DNA of 64,000 nucleotides from the NCBI GenBank assembly GCA_048262655.1, contig JBLXEY010000004.1:124001-188000 (forward strand), in the 5' to 3' direction. Below are positions 1 to 8,157 of the stretch, one piece after another. The translations under genes were made by a program, and so were the position numbers. This DNA is from JABMNT01 sp048262655 (lineage in GTDB: Bacteria; Pseudomonadota; Alphaproteobacteria; Rhodospirillales; Casp-alpha2). The notes below the pieces were generated by a model. The model saw nothing but the letters and a program-made list of their open reading frames with translations. It searched no databases and was not told the DNA's origin. Each line of letters starts with the position of its first letter. Within the stretch, counting starts at the first letter, position 1.

Positions 1-2
1 TG

Positions 3-422
3 GCGATGATGCAGGCGGCCAAAGACGCCGTTGATGAAGCCGGGGCCAATCGCCCGCTGCTGATCGCGGTCACGGTGCTGACCAGCTTAAGTGATGAGGA
101 CCTGGCCGAAATTGGTCTGGCAGGCCCGTCTAAAGACCGCGTCGTGGCGCTTGCCAAACTGACCCAAAAAGCAGGGCTCGATGGTGTTGTCTGCTCCCCT
201 TTGGAAATCACCGCCGTCCGCGAAGCCTGCGGCCCGGATTTCAAGTTGATGGTCCCCGGTATCCGCCCCGCCTGGTCCGCCGCTGGCGACCAAAAACGCA
301 TCATGACCCCGGCCCAAGCCGTCGACGCCGGTGCCGATTTTCTGGTGATTGGCCGCCCGATTACCGGTGCTGATAATCCCGTCGATGCAGCGAAGCGGAT
401 TGCGGACGAGTTATCCGGATAG
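3..422 (+). CDS. pyrF: Orotidine 5'-phosphate decarboxylase, C-terminal part (5' end outside window)
   Basis: This is the C-terminal ~139 residues of OMP decarboxylase, which converts orotidylate to UMP in the last step of pyrimidine synthesis. The reading frame is open to the window edge; the family is about 230-240 residues, so roughly 100 N-terminal residues, including the catalytic Lys/Asp site, are missing here. The visible part carries the family signature: VVCSPLE, then VPGIRPAW, then DQKRIMTPAQAVDAGAD and LVIGRPIT, which form the phosphate-binding loops of the TIM barrel. It ends with TAG at 420-422. In alphaproteobacteria pyrF is often found just before trpF; here another gene intervenes. 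Confidence 0.95.
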   Translation, partial: AMMQAAKDAVDEAGANRPLLIAVTVLTSLSDEDLAEIGLAGPSKDRVVALAKLTQKAGLDGVVCSPLEITAVREACGPDFKLMVPGIRPAWSAAGDQKRIMTPAQAVDAGADFLVIGRPITGADNPVDAAKRIADELSG

Positions 423-500
423 GTGTATATAAAACCCCGTTGACAATTAATGCGGGCCGCTATCTGTTAAACCCGAAAAAAAACAGAAACGGGGGGGGAT

Positions 501-1301
501 ATGACTGATACGAGCGATGCAATAGCCAAAATTCGAGCTGGTGAATTGTTATCTGACGCATTTGGATTCACTTCTCGCAATTACTTCATTTTGTTGAAGC
601 TGGCATTTTTGCCTCTCATGATGGCCTTCGTATTCCAGTCTGTCCCTGAATTTGGTCTGGGCACAGAGTTACCTGATTATCTGGGCAGTCTGGTTCATAT
701 TCTGTCTACGGCAGTGTTTTCGGTAGCGGTTCATCGGTTTTACATTTTAGGGGCGGAAGCGCGGCTTGGTTTTGGGCCAGCAGAAGTCAAATTTGCTGTT
801 TTACTTTTGGTTGCGACCTATCTGCCGTCCTTAATGACTGGTATTTTAAGGTTTAGTTTATCGGGATACTTTCTTGTTTACATGGTCTTGCATATTTGTA
901 TCGCCATAATTTCGACGTATCTTATTTTGCGTTTAAGTTTGGTCTTTCCCTCGGCAGCCCTGTCCGCAGGCGGCAGCATAATAACCTATGCGAAGAATTC
1001 TTGGAGGCATATGCGCGGTCGTGCCTTTTCTTTGTTTTTGGCGCTGTTTGCGGTAATGATCATATATTTGATTGCTGAGGGAATTGTCATGTATGTCATT
1101 TCGCCGCCAGATATAGGGTTCGAGGAATTTGTGACCTGGATGTCCGGTGGAGGCGTTAGGTCAACGGGTATTGCGGGCGCCGTCGTTTCTTTAATTCGTT
1201 TATGCATTTCTTTTTTTATTACATTAATCACAGTGCTTTTTGTGAGCAACATATACAAAACGACACAGATAGAAGCGCAGGCATGTTCACCACTCAAATA
1301 G
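501..1301 (+). CDS. Hypothetical multi-pass membrane protein, T-rich
   Basis: I do not recognise a named family for this 266-residue protein. It has about six hydrophobic segments (roughly residues 30-50, 65-85, 100-120, 125-150, 175-200 and 225-250) separated by short polar loops. It resembles in style the YciC/glycerophosphodiesterase-membrane-domain type of proteins, but I cannot assign it. The ATG follows a G-rich Shine-Dalgarno run (GGGGGGGG then ATATG). A TTGACA at 440-445, with TATCTG or TCTGTT downstream, is a weak promoter candidate. The gene is visibly richer in T and in TTT/TTA codons than its neighbours pyrF and trpF, which suggests acquisition or relaxed codon selection. It separates two genes that usually adjoin. 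Confidence 0.75.
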   Translation: MTDTSDAIAKIRAGELLSDAFGFTSRNYFILLKLAFLPLMMAFVFQSVPEFGLGTELPDYLGSLVHILSTAVFSVAVHRFYILGAEARLGFGPAEVKFAVLLLVATYLPSLMTGILRFSLSGYFLVYMVLHICIAIISTYLILRLSLVFPSAALSAGGSIITYAKNSWRHMRGRAFSLFLALFAVMIIYLIAEGIVMYVISPPDIGFEEFVTWMSGGGVRSTGIAGAVVSLIRLCISFFITLITVLFVSNIYKTTQIEAQACSPLK

Positions 1302-1402
1302 AAATTATTTGAAACGAACCTATTAAATATTCCTGAGCATGTGCTGCAGAGGGGCGGTGATTTCCGCTAGAAACGAAAGATCATGCATGGGATAACACTC
1401 CC

Positions 1403-2044
1403 ATGAAAATTCAAACTAAAATATGTGGTCTGCGGACGCCGGAATCTGTGGATTGCGCTGTCGAGGCCGGTGCGGCGATGGTGGGGTTTGTGTTCTTCCC
1501 GCCGTCTCCCAGATCAATCTCCATTGCCGATGCGGTGGCCCTTACCGCCCGTGTGCCGGATGGGGTGAAAAAAGTCGCCCTGACGGTGAATGCGGATGAT
1601 GCGTTGCTGGCCGATATTGTCGCCAACGCCGGGGTCGATGTTTTGCAATTGCATGGTGCCGAGCAGCCCGAACGGGTGTTTGAAATTCGTCATACCTATA
1701 ACTTACCGGTAATCAAAGCCTTGCCGGTTGAAGATACCGTCGATCTGATGGTGGCGCGGGGCTATGACGGGGTTGTTGATTATTTTCTGTTCGATGCCAA
1801 ACCCCCCGCCGATGCGACGCGGCCCGGTGGTAATGCGGTGAGTTTTGACTGGAAGCTTTTGAACGGGTTTTCTTTGGCAAAACCGTGGTTGTTGGCCGGT
1901 GGATTGACGCCTGAAAACGTTGCCGAAGCCGTCCAAATCAGCGGTGCCCATTGGGTTGATGTGTCGTCCGGTGTGGAAGATCAGCCGGGTGAGAAGAATT
2001 TAGACAAAATTCGTTCGTTTTTGGGTGCCCTCAATACCATTTAG
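1403..2044 (+). CDS. trpF: Phosphoribosylanthranilate isomerase
   Basis: TrpF carries out the Amadori rearrangement of N-(5-phosphoribosyl)anthranilate to CdRP in tryptophan synthesis. The 213-residue length is normal for the single-domain enzyme. The N-terminus KIQTKICGLRTPESV contains the general-base Cys8 in the conserved KICG motif. GFVFFPPSPRSI, LQLHGAE, DYFLFDAK (with the catalytic Asp) and the C-terminal phosphate-binding LLAGGLTPENV and VDVSSGVE are all present. It precedes trpB by about 90 bp in the same orientation, giving a trpF-trpB-trpA-accD-folC order common in alphaproteobacteria. The 100 bp upstream holds no attenuator that I can see. Confidence 0.96.
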   Translation: MKIQTKICGLRTPESVDCAVEAGAAMVGFVFFPPSPRSISIADAVALTARVPDGVKKVALTVNADDALLADIVANAGVDVLQLHGAEQPERVFEIRHTYNLPVIKALPVEDTVDLMVARGYDGVVDYFLFDAKPPADATRPGGNAVSFDWKLLNGFSLAKPWLLAGGLTPENVAEAVQISGAHWVDVSSGVEDQPGEKNLDKIRSFLGALNTI

Positions 2045-2141
2045 CGTAATTTCGGGTTCGTTTTTTCCGCTCCGGTGTGGTTTATTGCGACGAACGGCAA
2101 TGCAAATGGCAAGGGATGCCGGGTAAATTCGGGAATGAGTG

Positions 2142-3371
2142 ATGAATAAATTAAATACGTATCGCGCCGGGGTCGATGAAGACGGCCATTTCGGCATTTA
2201 TGGCGGACGCTATGTCGCTGAAACATTAATGCCTTTGATCCTGGCTGTTGAACAAGCCTGGAACGAAGCGCGCGATGATCCCGAGTTTTGGACCGAGTTT
2301 CATTATTATATGAAGCACTACGTCGGACGCCCGAGCCCGCTGTATCTGGCGAAGCGGCTGACCGAGCATTTGGGCGGCGCAAAAGTCTATTTTAAGCGCG
2401 ACGAATTGAACCACACCGGCGCGCACAAAATCAACAACACCATCGGCCAGATATTGATGGCCAAACGCATGGGGAAAACCCGGATTATTGCGGAAACGGG
2501 TGCCGGCCAGCATGGCGTTGCGACAGCAACCGTCTGCGCCTTATTTGGTTTGCCGTGCATTGTCTATATGGGGGCAACCGACGTTGAGCGGCAAAGCCCC
2601 AATGTTTTCCGGATGAATTTGCTGGGCGCTGAAGTGCGGCCGGTGACGTCTGGTACGGGCACCTTGAAAGATGCCATGAACGAAGCGCTTCGCGATTGGG
2701 TGTCCAACGTTGATGATACCTTCTACATCATCGGCACCGTTGCCGGACCGCATCCCTATCCAACGATGGTTCGTGATTTCCAGTGTGTGATTGGCGACGA
2801 ATTGCGCGGCCAAATGGAGGAAGCGGAAGGGCGTTTGCCGGATACATTGGTTGCCTGTTTGGGCGGCGGATCGAACGCGATGGGCCTGTTCCATCCCTTC
2901 CTGGATGATGAAAGCGTCGAGATTATTGGCGTCGAAGCTGGTGGCAAAGGGGTCGATACGGATGAGCATTGTGCATCGCTGACGGGTGGCAAGCCCGGCG
3001 TCTTGCATGGTAACCGGACCTATTTGCTGCAAACCGACGACGGCCAAATTCTGGACGGCCATTCGATTTCGGCAGGTCTTGATTATCCGGGCATTGGGCC
3101 GGAGCATTCCTGGTTGAAAGATACGGGCCGCGTCAAATATGTCTCCGTGACGGATAGCGAAGCGCTCGACGCGTTTCAGCTGTGCACCCGCATGGAAGGC
3201 ATTATCCCGGCGCTGGAGCCAAGCCACGCGCTGGCCCATGTGATCAAGGTTGCGGGCGATTACCCGAAGGACCATTTGTTGGTCATGAACCTGTGCGGTC
3301 GGGGTGATAAGGATATCTTCGCGGTTGCCAAACACTTGGGCCTCGATATGGGCAATACGGATCAGGGATAA
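2142..3371 (+). CDS. trpB: Tryptophan synthase beta subunit
   Basis: TrpB condenses indole with serine using PLP, in an alpha2-beta2 complex with TrpA. The protein is about 409 residues, the usual size. The PLP lysine lies in ELNHTGAHKINNTIGQ (near residue 96). ETGAGQHGVATAT, the substrate loop, and CLGGGSNAMG, the PLP-phosphate loop, are intact. A GTG lies directly before the ATG at 2139; I prefer the ATG at 2142 because the resulting N-terminus is the normal one. An ATG at 2135 is out of frame and terminates at once. trpA begins 5 bp after the stop, so the two subunits are co-translated. Confidence 0.97.
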   Translation: MNKLNTYRAGVDEDGHFGIYGGRYVAETLMPLILAVEQAWNEARDDPEFWTEFHYYMKHYVGRPSPLYLAKRLTEHLGGAKVYFKRDELNHTGAHKINNTIGQILMAKRMGKTRIIAETGAGQHGVATATVCALFGLPCIVYMGATDVERQSPNVFRMNLLGAEVRPVTSGTGTLKDAMNEALRDWVSNVDDTFYIIGTVAGPHPYPTMVRDFQCVIGDELRGQMEEAEGRLPDTLVACLGGGSNAMGLFHPFLDDESVEIIGVEAGGKGVDTDEHCASLTGGKPGVLHGNRTYLLQTDDGQILDGHSISAGLDYPGIGPEHSWLKDTGRVKYVSVTDSEALDAFQLCTRMEGIIPALEPSHALAHVIKVAGDYPKDHLLVMNLCGRGDKDIFAVAKHLGLDMGNTDQG

Positions 3372-3376
3372 GACAG

Positions 3377-4228
3377 ATGACACAGACACCTGAAACACGT
3401 ATCACCCGTAAATTTGCGAAATTGAAAGCCGAAGGCCGTGGCGGTCTTGGGATTTTTGTGACCGCCGGTGACCCTGATTACGATACGGGCCTTGAAATCT
3501 TTTTGGGGCTGGCGGACGCCGGTGCTGACATGATTGAATTTGGTATTCCCTTCAGTGATCCGATGGCCGATGGTCCGGCCATTCAGGCAAGCTCACTGCG
3601 CGCCCTCAAGAACGGCATGACGCTCCGAAAAACCCTCGATATGGTCCGCACCTTCCGGGAAAAGGACGATGAGACGCCTATTGTTTTGATGGGCTATTAC
3701 AATCCGATTTATGTTTATGGGGTTGAGGCATTTTTGAGCGACGCGAAAGCCGCGGGTGTTGACGGTTTGATCATGGTTGATCTGCCGCCGGAAGAAGAAA
3801 ACGAGCTTTGTGTCCCGGCCTTGGATGCGGGCATTAACTTCATTTATCTGACGGCCCCAACGACAGACGACGCGCGATTGCCGAAAGTAGTCGAAAAAGC
3901 GTCTGGTTTCGTGTATTTTGTATCGATTACCGGCATTACCGGTACGCGGTCCGCGACATCAGCTGATATCGCGCCGCACATTGAGCGGATTCGCCAATAC
4001 ACGGACTTGCCGATTGCAGTTGGCTTTGGCATAAGAACACCAGAGAATGCGGCGGATACGGTGGGAATTAGCGATGCTGCGGTTGTCGGATCGGCTGTGG
4101 TTGAAGTGATCACGGATAACCTGGATGAAAGTGGTCAGGCGAAACCGGGAATTGCGCCGAAGGTCCATAAGTTGGTATCAGAATTGGCCGCAGGCGTTCG
4201 AAGTGTATCGAAGCAAGCGGCTGAATAA
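3377..4228 (+). CDS. trpA: Tryptophan synthase alpha subunit
   Basis: TrpA cleaves indole-3-glycerol phosphate to indole, which is channelled to TrpB. The 283-residue TIM barrel shows the catalytic Glu54 in IEFGIPFSDP and Asp65 in MADGPAIQ. FVYFVSITGITGTRS (loop 6) and VGFGIRTPENA and VVGSAVVE (phosphate site) are also present. It starts 5 bp after the trpB stop and is followed 23 bp later by accD, with an AAGGAG ribosome-binding site in between. All key residues are present and nothing is unusual. Confidence 0.97.
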   Translation: MTQTPETRITRKFAKLKAEGRGGLGIFVTAGDPDYDTGLEIFLGLADAGADMIEFGIPFSDPMADGPAIQASSLRALKNGMTLRKTLDMVRTFREKDDETPIVLMGYYNPIYVYGVEAFLSDAKAAGVDGLIMVDLPPEEENELCVPALDAGINFIYLTAPTTDDARLPKVVEKASGFVYFVSITGITGTRSATSADIAPHIERIRQYTDLPIAVGFGIRTPENAADTVGISDAAVVGSAVVEVITDNLDESGQAKPGIAPKVHKLVSELAAGVRSVSKQAAE

Positions 4229-4251
4229 GCGGTTTCAAGGAGTTGTCATAA

Positions 4252-5235
4252 GTGAACTGGCTTAAAAATTTCGTCCCCCCCAAACTTCGCAGTCTGGTAA
4301 CCGGACAAAAAGACATACCAGAAAACCTCTGGCATAAATGCACCGCTTGCGCGCAGATGATTTTTCATCGGGATCTGGAAAAAAATTGCCATGTTTGCCA
4401 ACATTGTGGACATCATATGCGGATTGGTGCCGAGGCACGCCTGCAACTGCTGTTCAATGGTGACAGTTATCAAGCACTGGAGCTTGATCCGGCAGTTGGC
4501 GATCCCCTGAAGTTTAAGGACATCAAACGCTATTCTGATCGTATTAAAGATGCGCGTGCGAAGACCGGTAAAAACGACGCCCTGACTGTCGCCTCTGGCA
4601 CTATGGGTCAGAACCCGGTTGTCGTTGCGGTTATCGACTTTTCGTTTATGGGTGGCTCCATGGGCATCGCTGTTGGTGACGGGCTGGTCAAAGCCGCCCG
4701 CGAAGCGGTTGAGAAAAAAGCCTCCTTGATTGTTATTCCATCTTCCGGCGGCGCACGCATGCAAGAAGGCATTTTGTCCTTGATGCAGATGACGCGAACA
4801 ACCGTTGCCGTTGAAGAAGTCAAAGAAGCGGGACTTCCTTACATTGTGATTTTAACGGACCCGACAACGGGTGGTGTTACGGCATCCTTTGCCATGCTCG
4901 GTGATATTGCAATTGCCGAACCCGGATGCCAGATCGGCTTTGCCGGTCAGCGTGTGATCGAACAAACCATTCGCGAAACCCTTCCTGAAGGCTTTCAGAC
5001 AGCGGAATATCTGCTTGAGCACGGCATGATCGATATGGTCGTGCATCGCCACGAATTGCGCGAAACCTTGATCCGGATTACCGGGCTTCTTAATCCGGGT
5101 GAAAGCAGTTCAGATGAAGCGGCACAAGAGACATTGGAGCCGCTGGCGCTGGAACCTGTTACAGATGAGGCGATGGCCCCTGTAATTGTTGAAAGTTCTG
5201 ACGCAGTTGTTGTCGACCCCCCTGCCAAATCATAA
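4252..5235 (+). CDS. accD: Acetyl-CoA carboxylase carboxyltransferase beta subunit
   Basis: AccD, together with AccA, transfers the carboxyl group from biotin to acetyl-CoA to make malonyl-CoA, the committed step of fatty-acid synthesis. The start is GTG at 4252, nine bases after AAGGAG. The N-terminus holds the C4 zinc finger (Cys30, Cys33, Cys49, Cys52). The crotonase-like carboxyltransferase core follows, with SFMGGSMGIAVGD, IPSSGGARMQEG and DPTTGGVTASFA. The last ~50 residues are an acidic, low-complexity tail typical of alphaproteobacterial AccD. folC starts 3 bp after the stop. Confidence 0.96.
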   Translation: MNWLKNFVPPKLRSLVTGQKDIPENLWHKCTACAQMIFHRDLEKNCHVCQHCGHHMRIGAEARLQLLFNGDSYQALELDPAVGDPLKFKDIKRYSDRIKDARAKTGKNDALTVASGTMGQNPVVVAVIDFSFMGGSMGIAVGDGLVKAAREAVEKKASLIVIPSSGGARMQEGILSLMQMTRTTVAVEEVKEAGLPYIVILTDPTTGGVTASFAMLGDIAIAEPGCQIGFAGQRVIEQTIRETLPEGFQTAEYLLEHGMIDMVVHRHELRETLIRITGLLNPGESSSDEAAQETLEPLALEPVTDEAMAPVIVESSDAVVVDPPAKS

Positions 5236-5238
5236 CCG

Positions 5239-6567
5239 TTGACCACGCCCGAGCCTTTGCCTGAGCAGGCATCACAGAAAAATGACGTGATTCTGGAGCG
5301 CCTGATGGGGCTGCATCCGAAGATCATCGATCTGTCTTTGGGGCGTGTTGAAGCACTTCTTGAAAAGCTGGGCGACCCGCAGAATTTTCTGCCACCTGTC
5401 ATTCATGTCGCCGGGACCAATGCCAAAGGTTCCGTTATCGCCTACATGCGGTCCATATTGGAAGCGGACGGATATGGGGTTCATGTCCACATCTCGCCAC
5501 ATCTTGTCCGCTTTGCCGAGCGCATTCGATTAGCTGGAAAAGTGATCAGCGAACCCGCCCTTACTGAGCTGCTGGAAGGCTGCGAAAAAATCAACGGGGG
5601 CGAGCCCATTACCTTTTTTGAAATCACAACCTGTGCCGCGCTCGTTGCCTTCGCCAGTGAGCCGGCAGACGCCGTGCTTTTGGAAACGGGGCTGGGGGGG
5701 CGGCTTGATGCAACAAATGTCGTCAAGCAACCCGCCGTTTGTGTGATTACACCCATATCCATGGATCATCAGCAATTTTTGGGCGATACGCTGGCAGCCA
5801 TTGGTCGTGAAAAAGCCGGTATTTTGAAGTGGAATATCCCGGCTGTTATCGCCAGGCAGCCGCAGGAAGCCATGGAATCAATTATCGCCCGGGCACAGGA
5901 TCTCGGCGTCGCACTCTACCGGCAAGATGAAGACTGGTCTGTGCATGCAGAAAATGGCCAACTCATTTACGACAACCCAAAAGGCCGCAAGATTTTACCG
6001 CTGCCGAACCTTGTCGGCCCCCACCAAGTTGATAATGCCGGATTGGCGTTGGCTGCCCTCGACCGCTTTATTCCGTGCCGAACCTCTGAAGCAGCGCAAA
6101 GCAAGGGTTTGGTCAGTGCCGAATGGCCGGGGCGGATGCAACAGCTGAAATCTGGTCCGCTTGTCGATCTGTTAGCCGAAGGTTGGGAGCTGTGGCTGGA
6201 CGGTGGACATAACGAAGCGGCAGCCGGTGCGATCCGGTCGCAAGCCGACGTTTGGGCAGGCGAAGCAAACGCGAAACCCCTGTCTGCAATTTTCGGCATG
6301 TTAAATTCAAAAGATCCGGCAACGTTTCTGAACCCGCTGAAAGACGCGCTCCATACGCTAAAAACCGTCTCTATTCCGGGCGAGGAGAATACTTTAGGGG
6401 CTGGCGAACTGGCGGCGGTCGCAGTGCGTCTGGGCGTCTCCGCCGATGCCTGCACGTCAGTATCTGATGCCTTGCGCCAGCTTGTTGAAAGCACAAACCA
6501 ACCGACCCGGGTCCTGATTTGCGGATCGCTCTATTTAGCGGGGACGGTTCTGAGTGAGAACGCTTAG
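5239..6567 (+). CDS. folC: Bifunctional folylpolyglutamate/dihydrofolate synthase
   Basis: FolC adds glutamate to dihydropteroate and to tetrahydrofolates, giving polyglutamated cofactors in the cytoplasm. The 442-residue Mur-ligase-fold protein has the P-loop HVAGTNAKGSV (residues ~55-65), SPHLVRFAERI, LETGLGGRLDATN, and the central-domain motif SMDHQQFLGDTLA. The C-terminal domain follows (DGGHNEAAAG, FGMLNSKD). The chosen start is TTG at 5239, 3 bp after accD, which implies translational coupling; an internal ATG near residue 23 is a less likely alternative. The gene ends on a hairpin shared with the convergent gloB. Confidence 0.93.
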   Translation: MTTPEPLPEQASQKNDVILERLMGLHPKIIDLSLGRVEALLEKLGDPQNFLPPVIHVAGTNAKGSVIAYMRSILEADGYGVHVHISPHLVRFAERIRLAGKVISEPALTELLEGCEKINGGEPITFFEITTCAALVAFASEPADAVLLETGLGGRLDATNVVKQPAVCVITPISMDHQQFLGDTLAAIGREKAGILKWNIPAVIARQPQEAMESIIARAQDLGVALYRQDEDWSVHAENGQLIYDNPKGRKILPLPNLVGPHQVDNAGLALAALDRFIPCRTSEAAQSKGLVSAEWPGRMQQLKSGPLVDLLAEGWELWLDGGHNEAAAGAIRSQADVWAGEANAKPLSAIFGMLNSKDPATFLNPLKDALHTLKTVSIPGEENTLGAGELAAVAVRLGVSADACTSVSDALRQLVESTNQPTRVLICGSLYLAGTVLSENA

Positions 6568-6574
6568 GCGTTCT
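6557..6574. terminator. Hairpin between convergent folC and gloB
   Basis: AGAACGC, loop TTAG, GCGTTCT form a perfect 7-bp stem that overlaps the folC stop codon and reaches the gloB stop. The position between two convergent genes suits a bidirectional terminator. There is no strong T-run on either side, so intrinsic termination would be weak. I infer the function from position and symmetry only. Confidence 0.4.
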
Positions 6575-7344
6575 TAGAAATTATCTTTCCGAATGCGTGT
6601 TTCGGCGAATACATCAACCAGATCCGCCCCCACCAATCCTACAGTTTGTTGCAGGTTGGCGCTGGTGGGGCGCAGGAAGGGGTTGGTGGCTTTTTCGACG
6701 CCCAATGTGGATGGGACCGTTGGCAACCCCTGGCGGCGCAACTGATCAATTTCAGCCATGCGGTCGACCAAGTCTTGATTGCCCGGCTCGACAGAAAGTG
6801 CGAAGCGTCCGTTGGATTGGGTGTATTCATGGGCGCAAAAGACGCGGGTTGCATCGGGTAAATCCATGAGCTTGGAAAGCGATGACCACATTTGCTGATG
6901 GGTGCCCTCAAAGACCCGCCCACAGCCCAGCGCGAACAGGGTATCGCCACAGAAAAGCGCGTCTGAGTCCGCGAACCAATAGGCGTTATGGCCCCGTGTA
7001 TGACCGGGCACGTCAAAAACCTGCGCCGTTGCATTGCCCAACTGATAGGTATCACCATCAGCGACTTCCACATCAATTCCGGGGATGCGGTCGCGATCGG
7101 CTTTCGGGCCGACAATGGTGCAGCCCGTCAATTTTTTAAGTTCAAGATTGGCACCGGTGTGATCGGCGTGGTGGTGGGTGTTGAGAATATGCGTGAGCGT
7201 CCAGCCTTTATCGGCCAAGGCATCGACAACAGGGCCGCCAACAGCAGGGTCGACAACAGCCGTCTTTCCTGTTTCTGGGTCATGAGCCAGATAAACGTAA
7301 TTGTCGTTCAGAACCGGGATTTGGTGAATTTCAAGCTGGCTCAT
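6574..7344 (-). CDS. gloB: Hydroxyacylglutathione hydrolase (glyoxalase II)
   Basis: Glyoxalase II hydrolyses S-D-lactoylglutathione to lactate and glutathione, completing methylglyoxal detoxification. The 256-residue protein has the metallo-beta-lactamase motif THHHADHTG with ligands His57, His59, Asp61 and His62. It also has VPGHTRGHNAYW (third histidine), FCGDTLFALGCGRVFEG (bridging Asp) and FCAHEYTQSN. The C-terminal helical domain ends RIRKDNF, typical of the family, whose conserved R.RKD contacts glutathione. AAGGA lies 7 bases before the ATG. It is divergent from greB, with 95 bp between them, so the two share a promoter region. Confidence 0.95.
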   Translation of the reverse strand: MSQLEIHQIPVLNDNYVYLAHDPETGKTAVVDPAVGGPVVDALADKGWTLTHILNTHHHADHTGANLELKKLTGCTIVGPKADRDRIPGIDVEVADGDTYQLGNATAQVFDVPGHTRGHNAYWFADSDALFCGDTLFALGCGRVFEGTHQQMWSSLSKLMDLPDATRVFCAHEYTQSNGRFALSVEPGNQDLVDRMAEIDQLRRQGLPTVPSTLGVEKATNPFLRPTSANLQQTVGLVGADLVDVFAETRIRKDNF

Positions 7345-7439
7345 GGTGGTATCCTTGTTTTGCGGGCTTTACGCAATTGCTGTGAATGGGTGGAGTGACC
7401 CTATATATAAGGAAATATGCCAAAATTTAAAGAGAAGCG

Positions 7440-8000
7440 ATGCCCGTTGCCATGAAAAAGGCCAGTAAGAATGAGGGGTTGGATGAGGCGCTGGAGGATG
7501 ATGTAGAGCAAAAAGCTCTGCCACCGGGGGCCGGGACTTACCTGACGCGGGAAGGTTATGAGCGCTTTCGTGCCGAATTCAGACAGCTTGTGACAGAAGA
7601 GCGGCCGAAAGTTGTCGAGGTTGTCCATTGGGCGGCGGGTAATGGGGACCGTTCTGAAAATGGCGACTACATTTATGGCAAAAAACGGCTCCGCGAAATT
7701 GACCGGCGCATCCGGTTTCTGGATAAACGGCTGGATAAGGCGCAGGTCGTTGATCCGGCCCAACAGACGAATCGCGATCAGGTGTTTTTCGGAGCAACCG
7801 TCACCTATGCAAATGAACAGGGAAGCGAGAAAACGGTGACCATCGTTGGCGCGGACGAGGCAGATATGGGGCGGGGGCGGGTCAGTTTGTTGTCGCCCAT
7901 CGCAAGGGCGTTATTGAAAGCCTATGAAGGGGATTTGGTTGAGTTTATGGCGCCGTCTGGCCGTGTTGAATTGGAAATTATGTCGATTTCCTATGAATAG
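7440..8000 (+). CDS. greB: Transcription elongation factor GreB
   Basis: Gre factors enter the RNA polymerase secondary channel and stimulate cleavage of backtracked RNA. The 186-residue protein has a ~40-residue N-terminal extension and then the coiled-coil domain starting at YLTREGYERFRAEFRQL. The tip is represented by GDRSENGDYIYGKKRLREID, which includes the acidic residues that position the catalytic metal. The FKBP-like C-terminal domain includes VFFGATVTY and LLSPIARALL. The GDYIYGKKRLREID and DRRIRFL wording favours GreB over GreA. The ATG at 7440 follows AGAGAAG. Confidence 0.93.
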   Translation: MPVAMKKASKNEGLDEALEDDVEQKALPPGAGTYLTREGYERFRAEFRQLVTEERPKVVEVVHWAAGNGDRSENGDYIYGKKRLREIDRRIRFLDKRLDKAQVVDPAQQTNRDQVFFGATVTYANEQGSEKTVTIVGADEADMGRGRVSLLSPIARALLKAYEGDLVEFMAPSGRVELEIMSISYE

Positions 8001-8062
8001 AGCCTCCTGTTCGTGCCGCGCCTGTTGCAAAGAACGACTGGCGAGATCAAGATATTCTTGTG

Positions 8063-8081
8063 TCTTACTGAATCGGTAAGA
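8063..8081. promoter_or_regulatory. Inverted repeat upstream of the DMT/MFS transporter pair
   Basis: TCTTAC and GTAAGA, separated by the 7 bases TGAATCG, form a 6-bp dyad about 75-95 bp before the EamA-family gene, in a 157-bp intergenic gap. Its spacing resembles an operator for a dimeric repressor. No regulator gene adjoins it, so function is conjectural. Confidence 0.3.
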
Positions 8082-8157
8082 TACTCTTTATGCTTCCGCA
8101 AAGCCCAAGGCTAATTGGTGATGTCCGCATTCACCAAGAGCAACACTTTGGCTTCTT

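Noticed and set aside
2541..3398. 285-residue open frame antisense to trpB
   Set aside because: Shadow of trpB; no start signal and no recognisable domain.
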